From: JAKAVN01 sp963734845
GTDB lineage: Bacteria; Desulfobacterota; Binatia; Binatales; Binataceae
Length of the DNA stretch: 64,000 nucleotides
Direction: 5' to 3'
NCBI GenBank assembly: GCA_963734845.1
Contig: CAVTIS010000017.1
Span: forward strand, 124,001 to 188,000
Below the pieces are notes generated by a model. The model made no database searches. It had not been told where the DNA came from and worked only from the letters and a program-made list of their open reading frames with translations. Shown piece after piece: positions 36,080-45,352 of the stretch. Each line of letters opens with the position of its first letter. Position 1 is the stretch's first letter. The translations under genes and the position numbers were made by a program.

Positions 36080-36149
36080 AGAGATGTTTACGCTTCGGCT
36101 AACGACGCGTTGCTTGTAAATGAAGTCGCGTGGTACCCTTTAAATAAGA

Positions 36150-38081
36150 ATGAACCAGTTTTCTCGCAGTATTGCGCTCTGGCTCGCCCTGGGCCTGATG
36201 TTCCTGTTGCTGTTCAACATGTTCAGCCGCCAGCAGGTCAAGGAGCCTGAGGAGATCTTCTCGGACTTCCTGAACCAGGTCGAAAAGGGGCAGGTTTCCA
36301 AGGTCACAATCCAGGGCAGCACTATTCACGTCGTCGTCAACGGCGAACATTACAAGACCTATGCGCCCGCCGACCCTGACCTGGTCAAGACGCTGCGCGC
36401 CAGAAACATCCAGATCGAGGCTAAACCGTCCGAGGGCGACCCCTGGTGGATGGTATTGCTGGTTCAGTGGTTCCCGATGCTGCTGCTGGTCGGGGTGTGG
36501 ATTTTCTTCATGCGCCAGATGCAGATCGGCGGCGGCAAGGCCATGTCTTTCGGCAAGAGCCGCGCGAAGCTGCTGACCGAGAATACTCATAAAGTCACTT
36601 TCGCCGACGTCGCGGGTATCGACGAAGCCAAGGACGAGCTCGAGGAAATAATCCAGTTCCTCAAGGACCCCAAGCGCTTCACGCGCCTGGGCGGACGCAT
36701 TCCCAAGGGCGTGTTGCTGGTTGGCCCTCCGGGCACCGGCAAGACGCTGCTCGCCCGCGCGATCGCCGGCGAGGCGGGAGTCCCGTTCTTTTCGATCTCG
36801 GGATCGGACTTCGTCGAGATGTTCGTCGGCGTGGGCGCCTCGCGCGTGCGCGACCTGTTCGTACAGGGCAAAAAGCACGCTCCGTGCATTATTTTCATCG
36901 ATGAAATCGACGCCGTCGGACGCCATCGCGGCGCCGGCCTGGGCGGCGGCCATGACGAGCGCGAACAGACGCTCAATCAGTTGTTGGTCGAGATGGACGG
37001 GTTCGAGGCCAACGAAGGCGTGATTCTGGTCGCCGCGACGAACCGTCCGGACGTGCTCGACCCGGCTTTGCTGCGGCCCGGCCGCTTCGATCGCCGCGTC
37101 GTGGTGCCGCGCCCCGATTTCAGGGGCCGCGAGGGTATCCTGAGGGTCCATACGCGTAAAGTGCCGCTTTCCGACGACGTCGACATCACCAAGGTCGCCC
37201 GCTCGACCCCTGGATTTGCCGGCGCCGACCTTGAGAACCTGGTCAACGAGGCGGCGCTGCTGGCAGCGCGACGCAACAAGGAAAAGGTCGAGATGACCGA
37301 CTTCGAGCTCGCCAAGGACAAGGTCCTGATGGGAGCCGAGCGGCGCTCGATGGTGATGTCGCTGCATGAGCGGCGCAATACCGCCTACCATGAATCGGGG
37401 CACGCGCTGGTGGCGATGCTCCAGCCGGGCGCCGACCCGGTGCATAAGGTGACGATCATTCCGCGCGGGATGGCGTTGGGGGTCACCCAGCAACTTCCGC
37501 TAGACGATCGCTATACTTATTCGCGCGATTACCTGATGACTCAACTCGCCACGATGTTCGGCGGCAGGGTTGCCGAGGAGTTGGTATTCAGCCAGACCAC
37601 CACCGGCGCGGGCGATGATATCGAGAAGGCAACCGAACTCGCGCGCAAGATGGTCTGTCAGTGGGGCATGAGCGAAGAGCTGGGACCGATGACCTTCGGG
37701 CGGCGCGAGGAACAGGTGTTCCTGGGCCGCGACATCGCGCATCACAGGGACTACTCCGAGCACACCGCGATCGAGATTGACCGCGAAGTGCGTCGCATGG
37801 TCGACGCCGCCTTCCAGCGGGCGCGCAAGTTGCTGACCGAGAACCTGCCACTGCTGCATGCGGTCTCCGACCGCTTGCTCGAAAAGGAAGTTCTCGACGG
37901 CGGCGAAGTCGCCGAGATGGTGAAGGCCTATCAGGAAGGGCGTCCGTTCCCGGCCAGCACGCCTGCACCGTCGGGCGGACCTCCAAGGTCGGGTCAGACC
38001 GTGGCGCCGGAAAAGCCCAAGCCTGCAGGCGAAGAAGCTCCGGCAATACCCGGACTTCCGCCCAAGCCCGTTCTCGCGTAA
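36150..38081 (+). CDS. ftsH: ATP-dependent zinc metalloprotease FtsH
   Basis: 643-aa membrane-bound AAA protease for quality control of membrane proteins and regulators. N-terminal helix WLALGLMFLLLFNMF and second helix VLLVQWFPMLLLVGVWIFF flank the periplasmic part. AAA motifs GPPGTGKT (from residue 192), IIFIDEIDAVG, SRH (RPGRFDRRV). The zinc site HESGH is at 414-418 with the third ligand in LATMFGGRVAEE. The C-terminus is a Pro/Ala-rich tail. The start lacks an obvious Shine-Dalgarno sequence (CCCTTTAAATAAGA precedes it). Confidence 0.96.
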   Translation: MNQFSRSIALWLALGLMFLLLFNMFSRQQVKEPEEIFSDFLNQVEKGQVSKVTIQGSTIHVVVNGEHYKTYAPADPDLVKTLRARNIQIEAKPSEGDPWWMVLLVQWFPMLLLVGVWIFFMRQMQIGGGKAMSFGKSRAKLLTENTHKVTFADVAGIDEAKDELEEIIQFLKDPKRFTRLGGRIPKGVLLVGPPGTGKTLLARAIAGEAGVPFFSISGSDFVEMFVGVGASRVRDLFVQGKKHAPCIIFIDEIDAVGRHRGAGLGGGHDEREQTLNQLLVEMDGFEANEGVILVAATNRPDVLDPALLRPGRFDRRVVVPRPDFRGREGILRVHTRKVPLSDDVDITKVARSTPGFAGADLENLVNEAALLAARRNKEKVEMTDFELAKDKVLMGAERRSMVMSLHERRNTAYHESGHALVAMLQPGADPVHKVTIIPRGMALGVTQQLPLDDRYTYSRDYLMTQLATMFGGRVAEELVFSQTTTGAGDDIEKATELARKMVCQWGMSEELGPMTFGRREEQVFLGRDIAHHRDYSEHTAIEIDREVRRMVDAAFQRARKLLTENLPLLHAVSDRLLEKEVLDGGEVAEMVKAYQEGRPFPASTPAPSGGPPRSGQTVAPEKPKPAGEEAPAIPGLPPKPVLA

Positions 38082-38111
38082 ATCGTTTCCTTCAGCGCGA
38101 GTCTTCCGCGC

Positions 38112-38135
38112 CTGCGCCCTCGTTTGAGGGCGCAG
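38112..38135 (+). terminator. Stem-loop after ftsH
   Basis: Perfect 10-base stem CTGCGCCCTC / GAGGGCGCAG with GTTT loop, 31 bases after the ftsH stop. No T-tract. Confidence 0.65.
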
Positions 38136-38246
38136 TAGCGTCCAGTTATCCGGCCGCACCCCGTCCCGTCGAAGCTCGCTCGCGTGTATTCTTATTAGTG
38201 GCCCATCGTCTAATTGGAGGGGGTTACTTAACTCAGAGTTCGAAGC

Positions 38247-39116
38247 TTGGAAGTTAGAACACATCGCCGTCGGCACTTGCTTCGTCTTCGCGACGCCCGA
38301 GTCATCCGGTTTCCAGCCGTGATGGGAGTGCTAAACGTTACACCTGATTCCTTTTCCGACGGCGGCCTATACCTCGATCCGCGCCGCGCGGCCGAGCATG
38401 CGCTCGAGATGGAGGCCGCCGGCGCCGCGATCATCGATATCGGCGCCGAGTCGACCCGCCCGCACGGGGCGCGCGAGGTTCCGGCCGAGGTCGAAATCGA
38501 GCGTATCGCGCCGGTGCTGCAGCGCCTCGGAGGACGGCTCCGGGTTCCGATCTCGATTGACACACGCAAGGCCGCCGTCGCACGCGTCGCGCTCGATGCG
38601 GGCGCGGCGATCATCAACGACGTGAGCGCGCTCGAGGCCGACCCCGCGATGGCGCCTTTAGTGGCGGCTCGCAAGTGCGCGGTGGTTCTGATGCATATGC
38701 GCGGGGGGCCCGCCGACCACATGAAGTTCGCGCACTACCGCGATGTGGTTAGCGAGGTCGAGACTGCTCTGGCGGCGCGCGCGCGCGCCGCTATCCGCGC
38801 CGGCGTCGCGCCCTCGCGCATCATACTCGACCCCGGCCTGGGGTTCGCCAAGCAACCGCGGCATAGTCTCGCGCTGCTGGGCGCCTTGCCGCGGCTCTGC
38901 ACGCTGGGATATCCCATATTGGTAGGAGCGTCGCGCAAGGGCTTCGTACGCGCGATGGCCGGGGCCAATCCGGACGCGCTCGAATCCGCGACGGCGGCGG
39001 TAAGCGCGATCGCAGTTGTCGCAGGCGCTGCGGTCGTGCGGGTACATGACGTTTTCTCGGCGGCGGCGGCGGTGAAGATGGCGGCGGCGATCAAATCTTG
39101 CGGCGGCGGCGCCTAG
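38247..39116 (+). CDS. folP: Dihydropteroate synthase FolP
   Basis: Folate pathway: condenses p-aminobenzoate with hydroxymethyldihydropterin diphosphate. 289 aa TIM barrel. MGVLNVTPDSFSDGG, DIGAESTRPHG, ISIDTRKAAVAR, INDVSALEADPAM, LMHMRGGP and LVGASRKGF are all present, the complete substrate-binding set. TTG start proposed; the first 18 residues are Arg-rich and may not all be translated. Five bases of noncoding lie before cdaA's region, so it probably heads that operon. Confidence 0.93.
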   Translation: MEVRTHRRRHLLRLRDARVIRFPAVMGVLNVTPDSFSDGGLYLDPRRAAEHALEMEAAGAAIIDIGAESTRPHGAREVPAEVEIERIAPVLQRLGGRLRVPISIDTRKAAVARVALDAGAAIINDVSALEADPAMAPLVAARKCAVVLMHMRGGPADHMKFAHYRDVVSEVETALAARARAAIRAGVAPSRIILDPGLGFAKQPRHSLALLGALPRLCTLGYPILVGASRKGFVRAMAGANPDALESATAAVSAIAVVAGAAVVRVHDVFSAAAAVKMAAAIKSCGGGA

Positions 39117-39126
39117 GCCAACCGCG

Positions 39127-39876
39127 ATGGAACAATACTTCGGCCTGGTCCCCAAGCTGCGATGGCAGGATGTGCTCGACATCCTGATCGTCGCCTATGT
39201 GATTTACCGTATCGCGCTGCTCATCCGCGGCACGCGCACGATGCAGATGGTGGTGGGACTGCTGGTCGTGGCCGGCGCGTTCGTCGGTTCGCAACTGCTC
39301 GGCCTGTTTACGCTCAACTGGCTGCTCAACAATTTCCTCGGCTCGCTGTTGTTGATCCTGGTGGTGATTTTCCAGTCTGACATCCGCCGCGCGCTCACTC
39401 GGGTCGGCACACCGACTTTTCTGGCCGGCCACGTGACCGTGGCCAGTGTGGCGCAGGAGCTGGTCAACACGGCCGCGTGGCTCTCTGCGCGGCGGGTCGG
39501 CGCACTGATCGTGCTGGAGCAGGAGGTCGGATTGAACGACTACGTCGAGACCGGCCGCATCCTCGACGCCCGGCTCTCGCCCGAGCTGCTGGAGACCATC
39601 TTTATGCGCGGTTCGCCGCTGCATGACGGGGCGGTTATCGTAAAGGGCGAGAACGTGCTGGCGGGCGCCTGCCTGCTGCCGCTATCGACCAATCCAAATG
39701 TGAATCTCGCGCTCGGCACGCGCCATCGCGCAGCCATCGGAATCACCGAGGACAGCGACGCCGCGGTGATCGTGGTGTCGGAGGAAACCGGAACAATCTC
39801 GCTCGCCCGCAACGGCGAATTGCAACGCGGACTCAGCCCCGAGGACTTACTCGGCATCCTGGTTACGATGGTCTAG
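39127..39876 (+). CDS. cdaA: Diadenylate cyclase CdaA (c-di-AMP synthase)
   Basis: 249 aa. Three N-terminal helices (about residues 15-85) then a DAC domain making c-di-AMP from two ATP. Signature D-G-A at 167-169 in PLHDGAVIV and R-H-R-A-A at 199 onward; IFMRGSPLHDG and SEETGTISLA also match. Followed by a ybbR gene and glmM, the conserved Firmicutes-type order. In that setting YbbR/CdaR modulates CdaA and GlmM inhibits it. Confidence 0.95.
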   Translation: MEQYFGLVPKLRWQDVLDILIVAYVIYRIALLIRGTRTMQMVVGLLVVAGAFVGSQLLGLFTLNWLLNNFLGSLLLILVVIFQSDIRRALTRVGTPTFLAGHVTVASVAQELVNTAAWLSARRVGALIVLEQEVGLNDYVETGRILDARLSPELLETIFMRGSPLHDGAVIVKGENVLAGACLLPLSTNPNVNLALGTRHRAAIGITEDSDAAVIVVSEETGTISLARNGELQRGLSPEDLLGILVTMV

Positions 39877-39891
39877 GCGAGGAACGGCACG

Positions 39892-40923
39892 ATGGAGCGC
39901 AGGACGATCTCGGCCCATATCAGGAGCGCCCTGAAGAGAATCGTCGTGGGCGCCGACGTGCCGCGGCAGATAAGTCCACCGTTGCGGATCTTGCTGATGC
40001 AGCGCATCAGGCGCAATCTCGGCCTGCGCGCAATTGCTGTCGTGCTCGCAATCGGCCTATGGTTTTTCGTCAACGCCGGACAGCGTGGCGCGCTCGCCCC
40101 GATGCGCGTGCCGATTAGCTATCGGGCGCTGCCGATCGGCCTGGCAATCGTCAATCAGCGCCCCGATTTCGTGCAAATTGAAGTTCGCGGGCCGCGCACG
40201 CTGCTCTCGCTGCTCGATCCCGACCGCATGGTGCTGCGCCTGGACTTAAGCGGCGTGACGGTCGGCCAGGCGGTATTCAAGATCGGTCCCGAGATGTTCA
40301 ATGTTCCGCGTCAGACCGACGTGACCCGCATCTCGCCCAGCCAGATCGTGCTCGATATCGACCGCATCGTCGACCGCCAGGTCCCGATCCGCGTGAGCAT
40401 CCAGGGTCAGCCTGCCGCTGGTTATCGCGTCAAGTTGGCGAAGGCAAACCCGCCCGCCGCGACCGTGCGCGGCCCCAGTCGCTTCGTCTTTCACACCGAT
40501 AGCGTGCGGACCTCGCCGGTCGACGTGAACGGCGCCAAGGCCGATATCAATCAGCCTGTGAGACTTTCGCCGCCGGGCGACCGCGTCACGGTCCTGGGGC
40601 CGCAGACAGTTGAAGCGGCGGTTTCGATTGGCGAAATCATCGCCGACCGCGAGTTCCGCGGCCTTCCGATCGAAGTCCGCGACACCGACTACAAGGTCAA
40701 GGTTGAGCCGCAGCGAATCGCCATCACGGTGCGCGGAACGCTAAACCAGCTTTCCGGCCTCGACCTGCGCGGCTCAGTGTTCGCCTCGGCCGAAGATATG
40801 GAGCCGGGCGCACACAATCTCACAGTGCAAATCGAATTGCCCGACGGAATACAACTGGTGCGCGCAATCCCGGGCAATGTCAGGGTCCGACTCTATCGAC
40901 AAAAGCGCGCTGGGAGCGGATGA
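39892..40923 (+). CDS. YbbR-domain protein (CdaR-like)
   Basis: 343-aa anchored protein. A basic N-terminus, one membrane helix (LGLRAIAVVLAIGLWFFV), then YbbR-type beta repeats outside the membrane: VQIEVRGPRTLLSLLDP, VPIRVSIQGQPAAGYRV, VTVLGPQ. In cdaA-ybbR-glmM blocks such proteins regulate the diadenylate cyclase. The first ~45 residues are longer than typical. Ends 9 bases before glmM. Confidence 0.88.
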   Translation: MERRTISAHIRSALKRIVVGADVPRQISPPLRILLMQRIRRNLGLRAIAVVLAIGLWFFVNAGQRGALAPMRVPISYRALPIGLAIVNQRPDFVQIEVRGPRTLLSLLDPDRMVLRLDLSGVTVGQAVFKIGPEMFNVPRQTDVTRISPSQIVLDIDRIVDRQVPIRVSIQGQPAAGYRVKLAKANPPAATVRGPSRFVFHTDSVRTSPVDVNGAKADINQPVRLSPPGDRVTVLGPQTVEAAVSIGEIIADREFRGLPIEVRDTDYKVKVEPQRIAITVRGTLNQLSGLDLRGSVFASAEDMEPGAHNLTVQIELPDGIQLVRAIPGNVRVRLYRQKRAGSG

Positions 40924-40932
40924 AACTCAATC

Positions 40933-42300
40933 ATGGCTAACAGGCTCTTTGGCACCGACGGGGTGCGCGGCGTCGCCAACGCCGAACCGATCACTTCCGA
41001 AACCGCGCTCAAGCTGGGGCGCGCGCTGGCGCACGTGCTCAAGGCCCAACCCGCCCGCCATCATCGCATCCTGATTGGCAAGGACACGCGCCTTTCCGGC
41101 TACATGCTGGAAACGGCGATGGCCTCGGGTATCTGCTCGATGGGCGCTGACGTATGGCTGGTTGGGCCGCTGCCGACCCCCGGCATCGCGTTTCTCGCGC
41201 GCAGCATGCGCGCCGACGCCGGCGTCGTGATCTCGGCCTCGCACAACCCCTTCCAGGACAACGGCATCAAGTTCTTCTCGCGCGAGGGCTTCAAGCTCGA
41301 CGACGAGACCGAGCGCCGAATCGAGGATCTGGTGTTCGACGACGGCGCGCTGGCCCATCTGCGCGCGACCGCCGGCGAAATTGGCAAGGCCGCGCGCATC
41401 GACGACGCGATCGGCCGCTACCTGGTGTTTCTCAAGGGCTGCGTGCCGCGCGCGGTGACCTTTGACGGGCTCAAGCTGGTGGTCGATTGCGCCAACGGTG
41501 CGGCCTATAAGGTCGCTCCGGACGCGCTGACCGAACTGGGCGCCGACGTCGTCGCACTGGGCGTCGATCCCGACGGCAAGAACATCAATCTCGGCTGCGG
41601 CGCGCTGCATCCGGAGAAGCTTTGCGAGGCGGTGCTGCGCGAGGGCGCGCAGGCCGGTATCGCGCTCGATGGCGACGGCGACCGTGCGCTGCTGGTCGAC
41701 GAGCGCGGCGAACTTTTCGACGGCGACGACGTGATGGCGGCGATGGGAGTCAGGATGGCGGCCACCGGACAGCTCGCCGGCGGCGCGGTAGTCGCGACCG
41801 TGATGAGCAATCTCGGACTCGAGATCGCACTTCGGGACAGGGGCGCGCGCCTGGTGCGCACGGAGGTCGGCGACCCGGCTGTGGCGCGCGAGATGCGCTC
41901 GGGCGGCTACAATCTCGGCGGCGAGCAATCGGGCCACGTCATCTTCATGGACCATTCGACCACCGGCGACGGCATTATCACGGCGCTGATGATGCTGACT
42001 TTGATGGTCGAGACCGGGCGCCCGATGAGTGAGTTGCGCGCCATGCATCGTGTGCCGCAAGTGATGGAGAACGTGCGGGTGGCCGCGCGCGTGCCGCTGG
42101 CCGAGATGCCCGACGTGCAACGGCTGATCGCCGCCGCCGAAAAGCGCCTCGGCGCCAATGGCCGCCTGCTGGTGCGCTACTCGGGCACCGAGATGCTGGC
42201 GCGCGTGATGATAGAGGGCGAGGACCAGGCCGAGATCGGCGCGCTCGCGCGCGAGATCGGCGCCGCGATTGGCAAGCGCGCCGGCCGCGCGCCTGCCTGA
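40933..42300 (+). CDS. glmM: Phosphoglucosamine mutase GlmM
   Basis: 455 aa, full length. Interconverts glucosamine-6-P and glucosamine-1-P for UDP-GlcNAc. Starts NRLFGTDGVRGVAN; the phospho-serine is S103 in SASHNPFQDNGIKFF; metal site DGDGDRALLVD; GGEQSGHVIF and RYSGTE complete the active site. Product feeds LpxA and peptidoglycan. Confidence 0.96.
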   Translation: MANRLFGTDGVRGVANAEPITSETALKLGRALAHVLKAQPARHHRILIGKDTRLSGYMLETAMASGICSMGADVWLVGPLPTPGIAFLARSMRADAGVVISASHNPFQDNGIKFFSREGFKLDDETERRIEDLVFDDGALAHLRATAGEIGKAARIDDAIGRYLVFLKGCVPRAVTFDGLKLVVDCANGAAYKVAPDALTELGADVVALGVDPDGKNINLGCGALHPEKLCEAVLREGAQAGIALDGDGDRALLVDERGELFDGDDVMAAMGVRMAATGQLAGGAVVATVMSNLGLEIALRDRGARLVRTEVGDPAVAREMRSGGYNLGGEQSGHVIFMDHSTTGDGIITALMMLTLMVETGRPMSELRAMHRVPQVMENVRVAARVPLAEMPDVQRLIAAAEKRLGANGRLLVRYSGTEMLARVMIEGEDQAEIGALAREIGAAIGKRAGRAPA

Positions 42301-42302
42301 CG

Positions 42303-43145
42303 ATGCCCCGGCTCGGCGTCAATATCGACCACGTCGCCACGCTGCGCGAAGCGCGGCGCGTGGACTATCCCGATCCGGTCGAGGCGGCGCTCGCCGCCGA
42401 ACGTGCCGGCGCGGGCGCGATCACTTTCCATCTGCGCGAAGACCGCCGCCACGTTCAGGACCGGGATCTCCTGCGCTTGCGCCAGGAGGTCCACGTGCGG
42501 CTCAATCAGGAGCTCGCACCGATAGACGAGATGATCGAGCTGGCGCTGAAGATCCGCCCGCACGAGGTTTGCCTCGTGCCCGAGCGTCGCGAGGAGATTA
42601 CCACTGAGGGCGGCCTCGACGCAGCCGGCCTTGGCGTGCGCCTCGCCCCGATGATCGCGAGTCTCAAGCACGCGGGTATCGGCGTGTCGCTGTTTATCGA
42701 TCCGGAACAGCATCAGATCGAAGCCGCCGCCGCACTGGGCGCGGACTTCGTCGAAATTCATACGGGTGCTTACGCCAACCTGGCCGATCAGGATCTGGCC
42801 GAGCGCTATCTCACCGGCGTCGATTCGCCGCGCGCGCTCAAGGACGCCAAAGTGAAACCCGGCGAGGCGACGACGGCGGAGTTGCGTAAAATCCGTGACG
42901 CGGTCAAAATCGCGCGCGCGGCCGGACTCAAACCCAACGCCGGCCACGGGCTCAATTACGGCAACGTCGCCCCGATCGCCGCGATCGCGGGGATACAGTG
43001 GCTCCATATCGGCCATTCGATCGTTGCGCGCGCGATTGCGGTCGGGATGAGCCGCGCGGTGAGCGAGATGCTGGCATTGACAGATACGGGACACGCCGCG
43101 GCGCCGCGAGTCCGCGCTGGCGGGGCTCGCGCGGCGCGGCGCTGA
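42303..43145 (+). CDS. pdxJ: Pyridoxine 5'-phosphate synthase PdxJ
   Basis: Final ring-closing step of the DXP-dependent vitamin B6 pathway. 280 aa. RLGVNIDHVATLREARR, ITFHLREDRRHVQDRD, CLVPERREEITTEGG, FIDPEQHQIEAAA, GADFVEIHTG and AGHGLNYGNV are all diagnostic. The C-terminal ~20 residues are a basic Ala/Arg tail beyond the usual end. Starts two bases after glmM. Confidence 0.95.
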   Translation: MPRLGVNIDHVATLREARRVDYPDPVEAALAAERAGAGAITFHLREDRRHVQDRDLLRLRQEVHVRLNQELAPIDEMIELALKIRPHEVCLVPERREEITTEGGLDAAGLGVRLAPMIASLKHAGIGVSLFIDPEQHQIEAAAALGADFVEIHTGAYANLADQDLAERYLTGVDSPRALKDAKVKPGEATTAELRKIRDAVKIARAAGLKPNAGHGLNYGNVAPIAAIAGIQWLHIGHSIVARAIAVGMSRAVSEMLALTDTGHAAAPRVRAGGARAARR

Positions 43146-43159
43146 AGGATGGCGCGCGC

Positions 43160-44716
43160 ATGAAACTGCTGAGCGCCGCCGAAAGCCGCGAACTCGACCG
43201 GCTTAGCCAGGAAAAATATGGCGTTGCGTCGTATGCGCTAATGACGCGCGCGGGGCAGGCGGTCGCCGCGGCCGTGATGCGTCGATGGCGTCACGCGGTG
43301 CATCACGGCGTGCTGGTCGTCGCCGGCAGGGGCAACAACGGCGGCGATGGGATGGTCGCGGCGCGTGCGCTGATGGCCGAGCAGGTGCCGGTGCGTGCGA
43401 TCCTGCTCGCGCGCGCCTTGGCGCTCAAAGGCGACGCGGCTCGCGCACATGCGGAATTCGTCAAGGCCGGCGGCACGGTAGTCGAAGCCGCCGGCGAGGC
43501 TGAACTCGACGCGGCGATGGGCGCGCGCATGGGCGTGATCGTCGATGCGATTTTCGGCACCGGCCTCAATGCCGAGGTCAAAGGGCTCGCGCGCCATGCG
43601 ATCGAGGCGATAAATCACGCCGGCGCGCCGGTGCTCGCGGTCGATATCGCCTCGGGCGTTAACTCGGACGCCGGCGCGGTGATGGGCGCGGCGGTACGCG
43701 CCGCCCTGACGGTCACTTTCGGCTTTGCAAAATTCGGCCACGTTTCTTATCCGGGCGCTGAATTGTGCGGCGAACTCGAGATCGCGGAAATCGGATTCGC
43801 ACCCGCGGCGATCGGCGAGATTGCGCCGCGCGGAAAATACTTTGACGCGGCCGAGGCGCGGCCATATCTGCGCTCGCGTCCGCAAAATTCGCACAAGGGA
43901 AACTACGGCCACGTGATGGTAATCGCGGGAAGCCGCGGCAAGTCGGGCGCCGCTGTCCTGGCCTCGCGCGGCGCGCTGCGGATGGGCGCGGGCCTGGTGA
44001 CCGCCGCCATTCCGGAAGCGATCGGTGCGATCGTCGCCGCGGGACAGGCGGAGTTGATGACCGAGCCAATCGCCGACCGCGACGGCCATTTCGACGGACA
44101 GCACGCGCCTCGCGTGCTCGCGAAGCTGGTTGAAGGCAAGGACGCGCTGTCGGTCGGCCCCGGTATCGGCCAAAGCGACGATACGCGCGCACTGATGGAG
44201 TGGCTCATCGCCGAGGGCGCGGCGCCGCGCCGCCCGATGCTGATCGACGCTGACGGCCTCAACATCGTCGCGCAAATTGGCGCGGGTGCGCTCAAGCGCG
44301 CCACCGGTCCGGTCGTCCTGACGCCACATCCGGGGGAGGCCGCACGCCTGCTCGGGATGAGCACGGCGGAGGTCAACGCCGACCGAGTCGGCGCGGCGCG
44401 GCGGCTTAGCGATCTGAGCGGTGCGGCGGTACTGCTCAAGGGCGCGCGCACCGTTATCGCGGGCATCGGCGGCGAAATTTATATCAACGCGAGTGGGAAT
44501 CCCGGGATGGCGACGCCGGGGATGGGTGACGTGCTCTCCGGGATTGTCGGCGCGCTGCTGGCACAGCGGTTGGCGCCGCTCGACGCGCTCGCGTTCGGCG
44601 CGTTCGTTCATGGTCATGCCGCCGACCGATTGGCCGCGCGTAGCGGCCCGGTCGGCTACCTGGCCGGCGATCTCGCCGAAGAGTTGCCGTCAACCCTCGC
44701 AGCGCTGGGCGCTTGA
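43160..44716 (+). CDS. nnrD: Bifunctional NAD(P)H-hydrate repair enzyme (epimerase/dehydratase)
   Basis: 518 aa with two domains. N-terminal epimerase (YjeF_N) from residue 1 to about 210 with AGRGNNGGDGMV and DAIFGTGLNAEVKG. C-terminal ADP/ATP-dependent dehydratase from about 230 with GHVMVIAGSRGKSGAA, VGPGIGQSDD, LIDADGLN, LTPHPGEAARLLG and NPGMATPGMGDVLSGIVGALLAQ. Repairs damaged NAD(P)HX. ATG chosen at 43160; the frame upstream overlaps pdxJ. Confidence 0.94.
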   Translation: MKLLSAAESRELDRLSQEKYGVASYALMTRAGQAVAAAVMRRWRHAVHHGVLVVAGRGNNGGDGMVAARALMAEQVPVRAILLARALALKGDAARAHAEFVKAGGTVVEAAGEAELDAAMGARMGVIVDAIFGTGLNAEVKGLARHAIEAINHAGAPVLAVDIASGVNSDAGAVMGAAVRAALTVTFGFAKFGHVSYPGAELCGELEIAEIGFAPAAIGEIAPRGKYFDAAEARPYLRSRPQNSHKGNYGHVMVIAGSRGKSGAAVLASRGALRMGAGLVTAAIPEAIGAIVAAGQAELMTEPIADRDGHFDGQHAPRVLAKLVEGKDALSVGPGIGQSDDTRALMEWLIAEGAAPRRPMLIDADGLNIVAQIGAGALKRATGPVVLTPHPGEAARLLGMSTAEVNADRVGAARRLSDLSGAAVLLKGARTVIAGIGGEIYINASGNPGMATPGMGDVLSGIVGALLAQRLAPLDALAFGAFVHGHAADRLAARSGPVGYLAGDLAEELPSTLAALGA

Positions 44717-44749
44717 AATGGAAACGCCGACTGGCGCACGCTTATAAAT

Positions 44750-45217
44750 ATGACGTTCGTCATCGAAACCCGCTCGGCGCACGAGACCAAAAGCTGGGGT
44801 CGGCGCTTGGCCTCAGTGCTAGAAGGCGGAGAGCTGCTCGGCCTGATGGGCGATCTGGGTGCGGGCAAGACCTGCTTCATCAAGGGGCTCGCGAGCGGCC
44901 TCAATCTTCGCGAGGGAGACATCCTGAGTCCCACCTTCACGATGATCCAGGAGCATCACGGGCGCATGGCGCTCTATCATATCGACCTCTATCGCCTGGA
45001 GGAGGCCGGACTCGACGACCTGGGGTTGCGCGAGTACCTGTTCACGAGCGGTGTGGCCGCGGTGGAATGGTTCGAGCGATTGCGCGAGGCCGAAGAACTG
45101 GAAGTCCTCTCCGTGCGAATCAGCTATGTCAGCCCGAGTGCGCGCCGGATAGAGTTCGTCGCGGCCTCCGACCGCTACGCGCAGTTGTTGGAGCGCCTGC
45201 GCTCGCGTTTCGCATGA
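44750..45217 (+). CDS. tsaE: tRNA threonylcarbamoyladenosine biosynthesis protein TsaE
   Basis: 155-aa P-loop protein of the TsaBDE complex that completes t6A37 in tRNAs. GDLGAGKTCFIKGLASGL (Walker A), SPTFTMIQEHHG, LYHIDLYRLE and AAVEWFERL. tsaB and tsaD are not in the window. It probably shares the transcript with nnrD, a common pair. Confidence 0.93.
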   Translation: MTFVIETRSAHETKSWGRRLASVLEGGELLGLMGDLGAGKTCFIKGLASGLNLREGDILSPTFTMIQEHHGRMALYHIDLYRLEEAGLDDLGLREYLFTSGVAAVEWFERLREAEELEVLSVRISYVSPSARRIEFVAASDRYAQLLERLRSRFA

Positions 45218-45231
45218 CCGCGCTCCCCAAG

Positions 45232-45279
45232 CGCCATCCGACTGGGTGCTGACCTAATCAGCCATCACCTCCGACTGGG
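45232..45279 (+). repeat. Imperfect direct repeat upstream of lysC
   Basis: GCCATCCGACTGGG (45233-45246) and GCCATCACCTCCGACTGGG (45261-45279) share GCCATC and CCGACTGGG with a 5-base insertion in the second. It lies between tsaE and the lysC promoter region. Confidence 0.4.
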
Positions 45280-45284
45280 GGCAC

Positions 45285-45313
45285 TGGTTCAGCCTGCCGA
45301 TTCCGCTCATAAT
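45285..45313 (+). promoter_or_regulatory. Possible lysC promoter
   Basis: TGGTTC about 17 bases before CATAAT (45308-45313, five of six to the -10 consensus). Weak -35. The lysC start is 40 bases downstream. Confidence 0.3.
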
Positions 45314-45352
45314 ACTTGATTACGCTGCGAACCGTTTTGCGGCGGCGATGAC

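Noticed and set aside
36105..36145. Heat-shock promoter before ftsH
   Set aside because: CTTGTAA and CCCTTTAA are only weak matches.
38198..38250. tRNA-like stretch (GCCCATCGTCTAATTGG ... AGTTCGAAG)
   Set aside because: Resembles the 5' part and T-loop of tRNA-Glu, but it is too short and acceptor and anticodon stems do not form.
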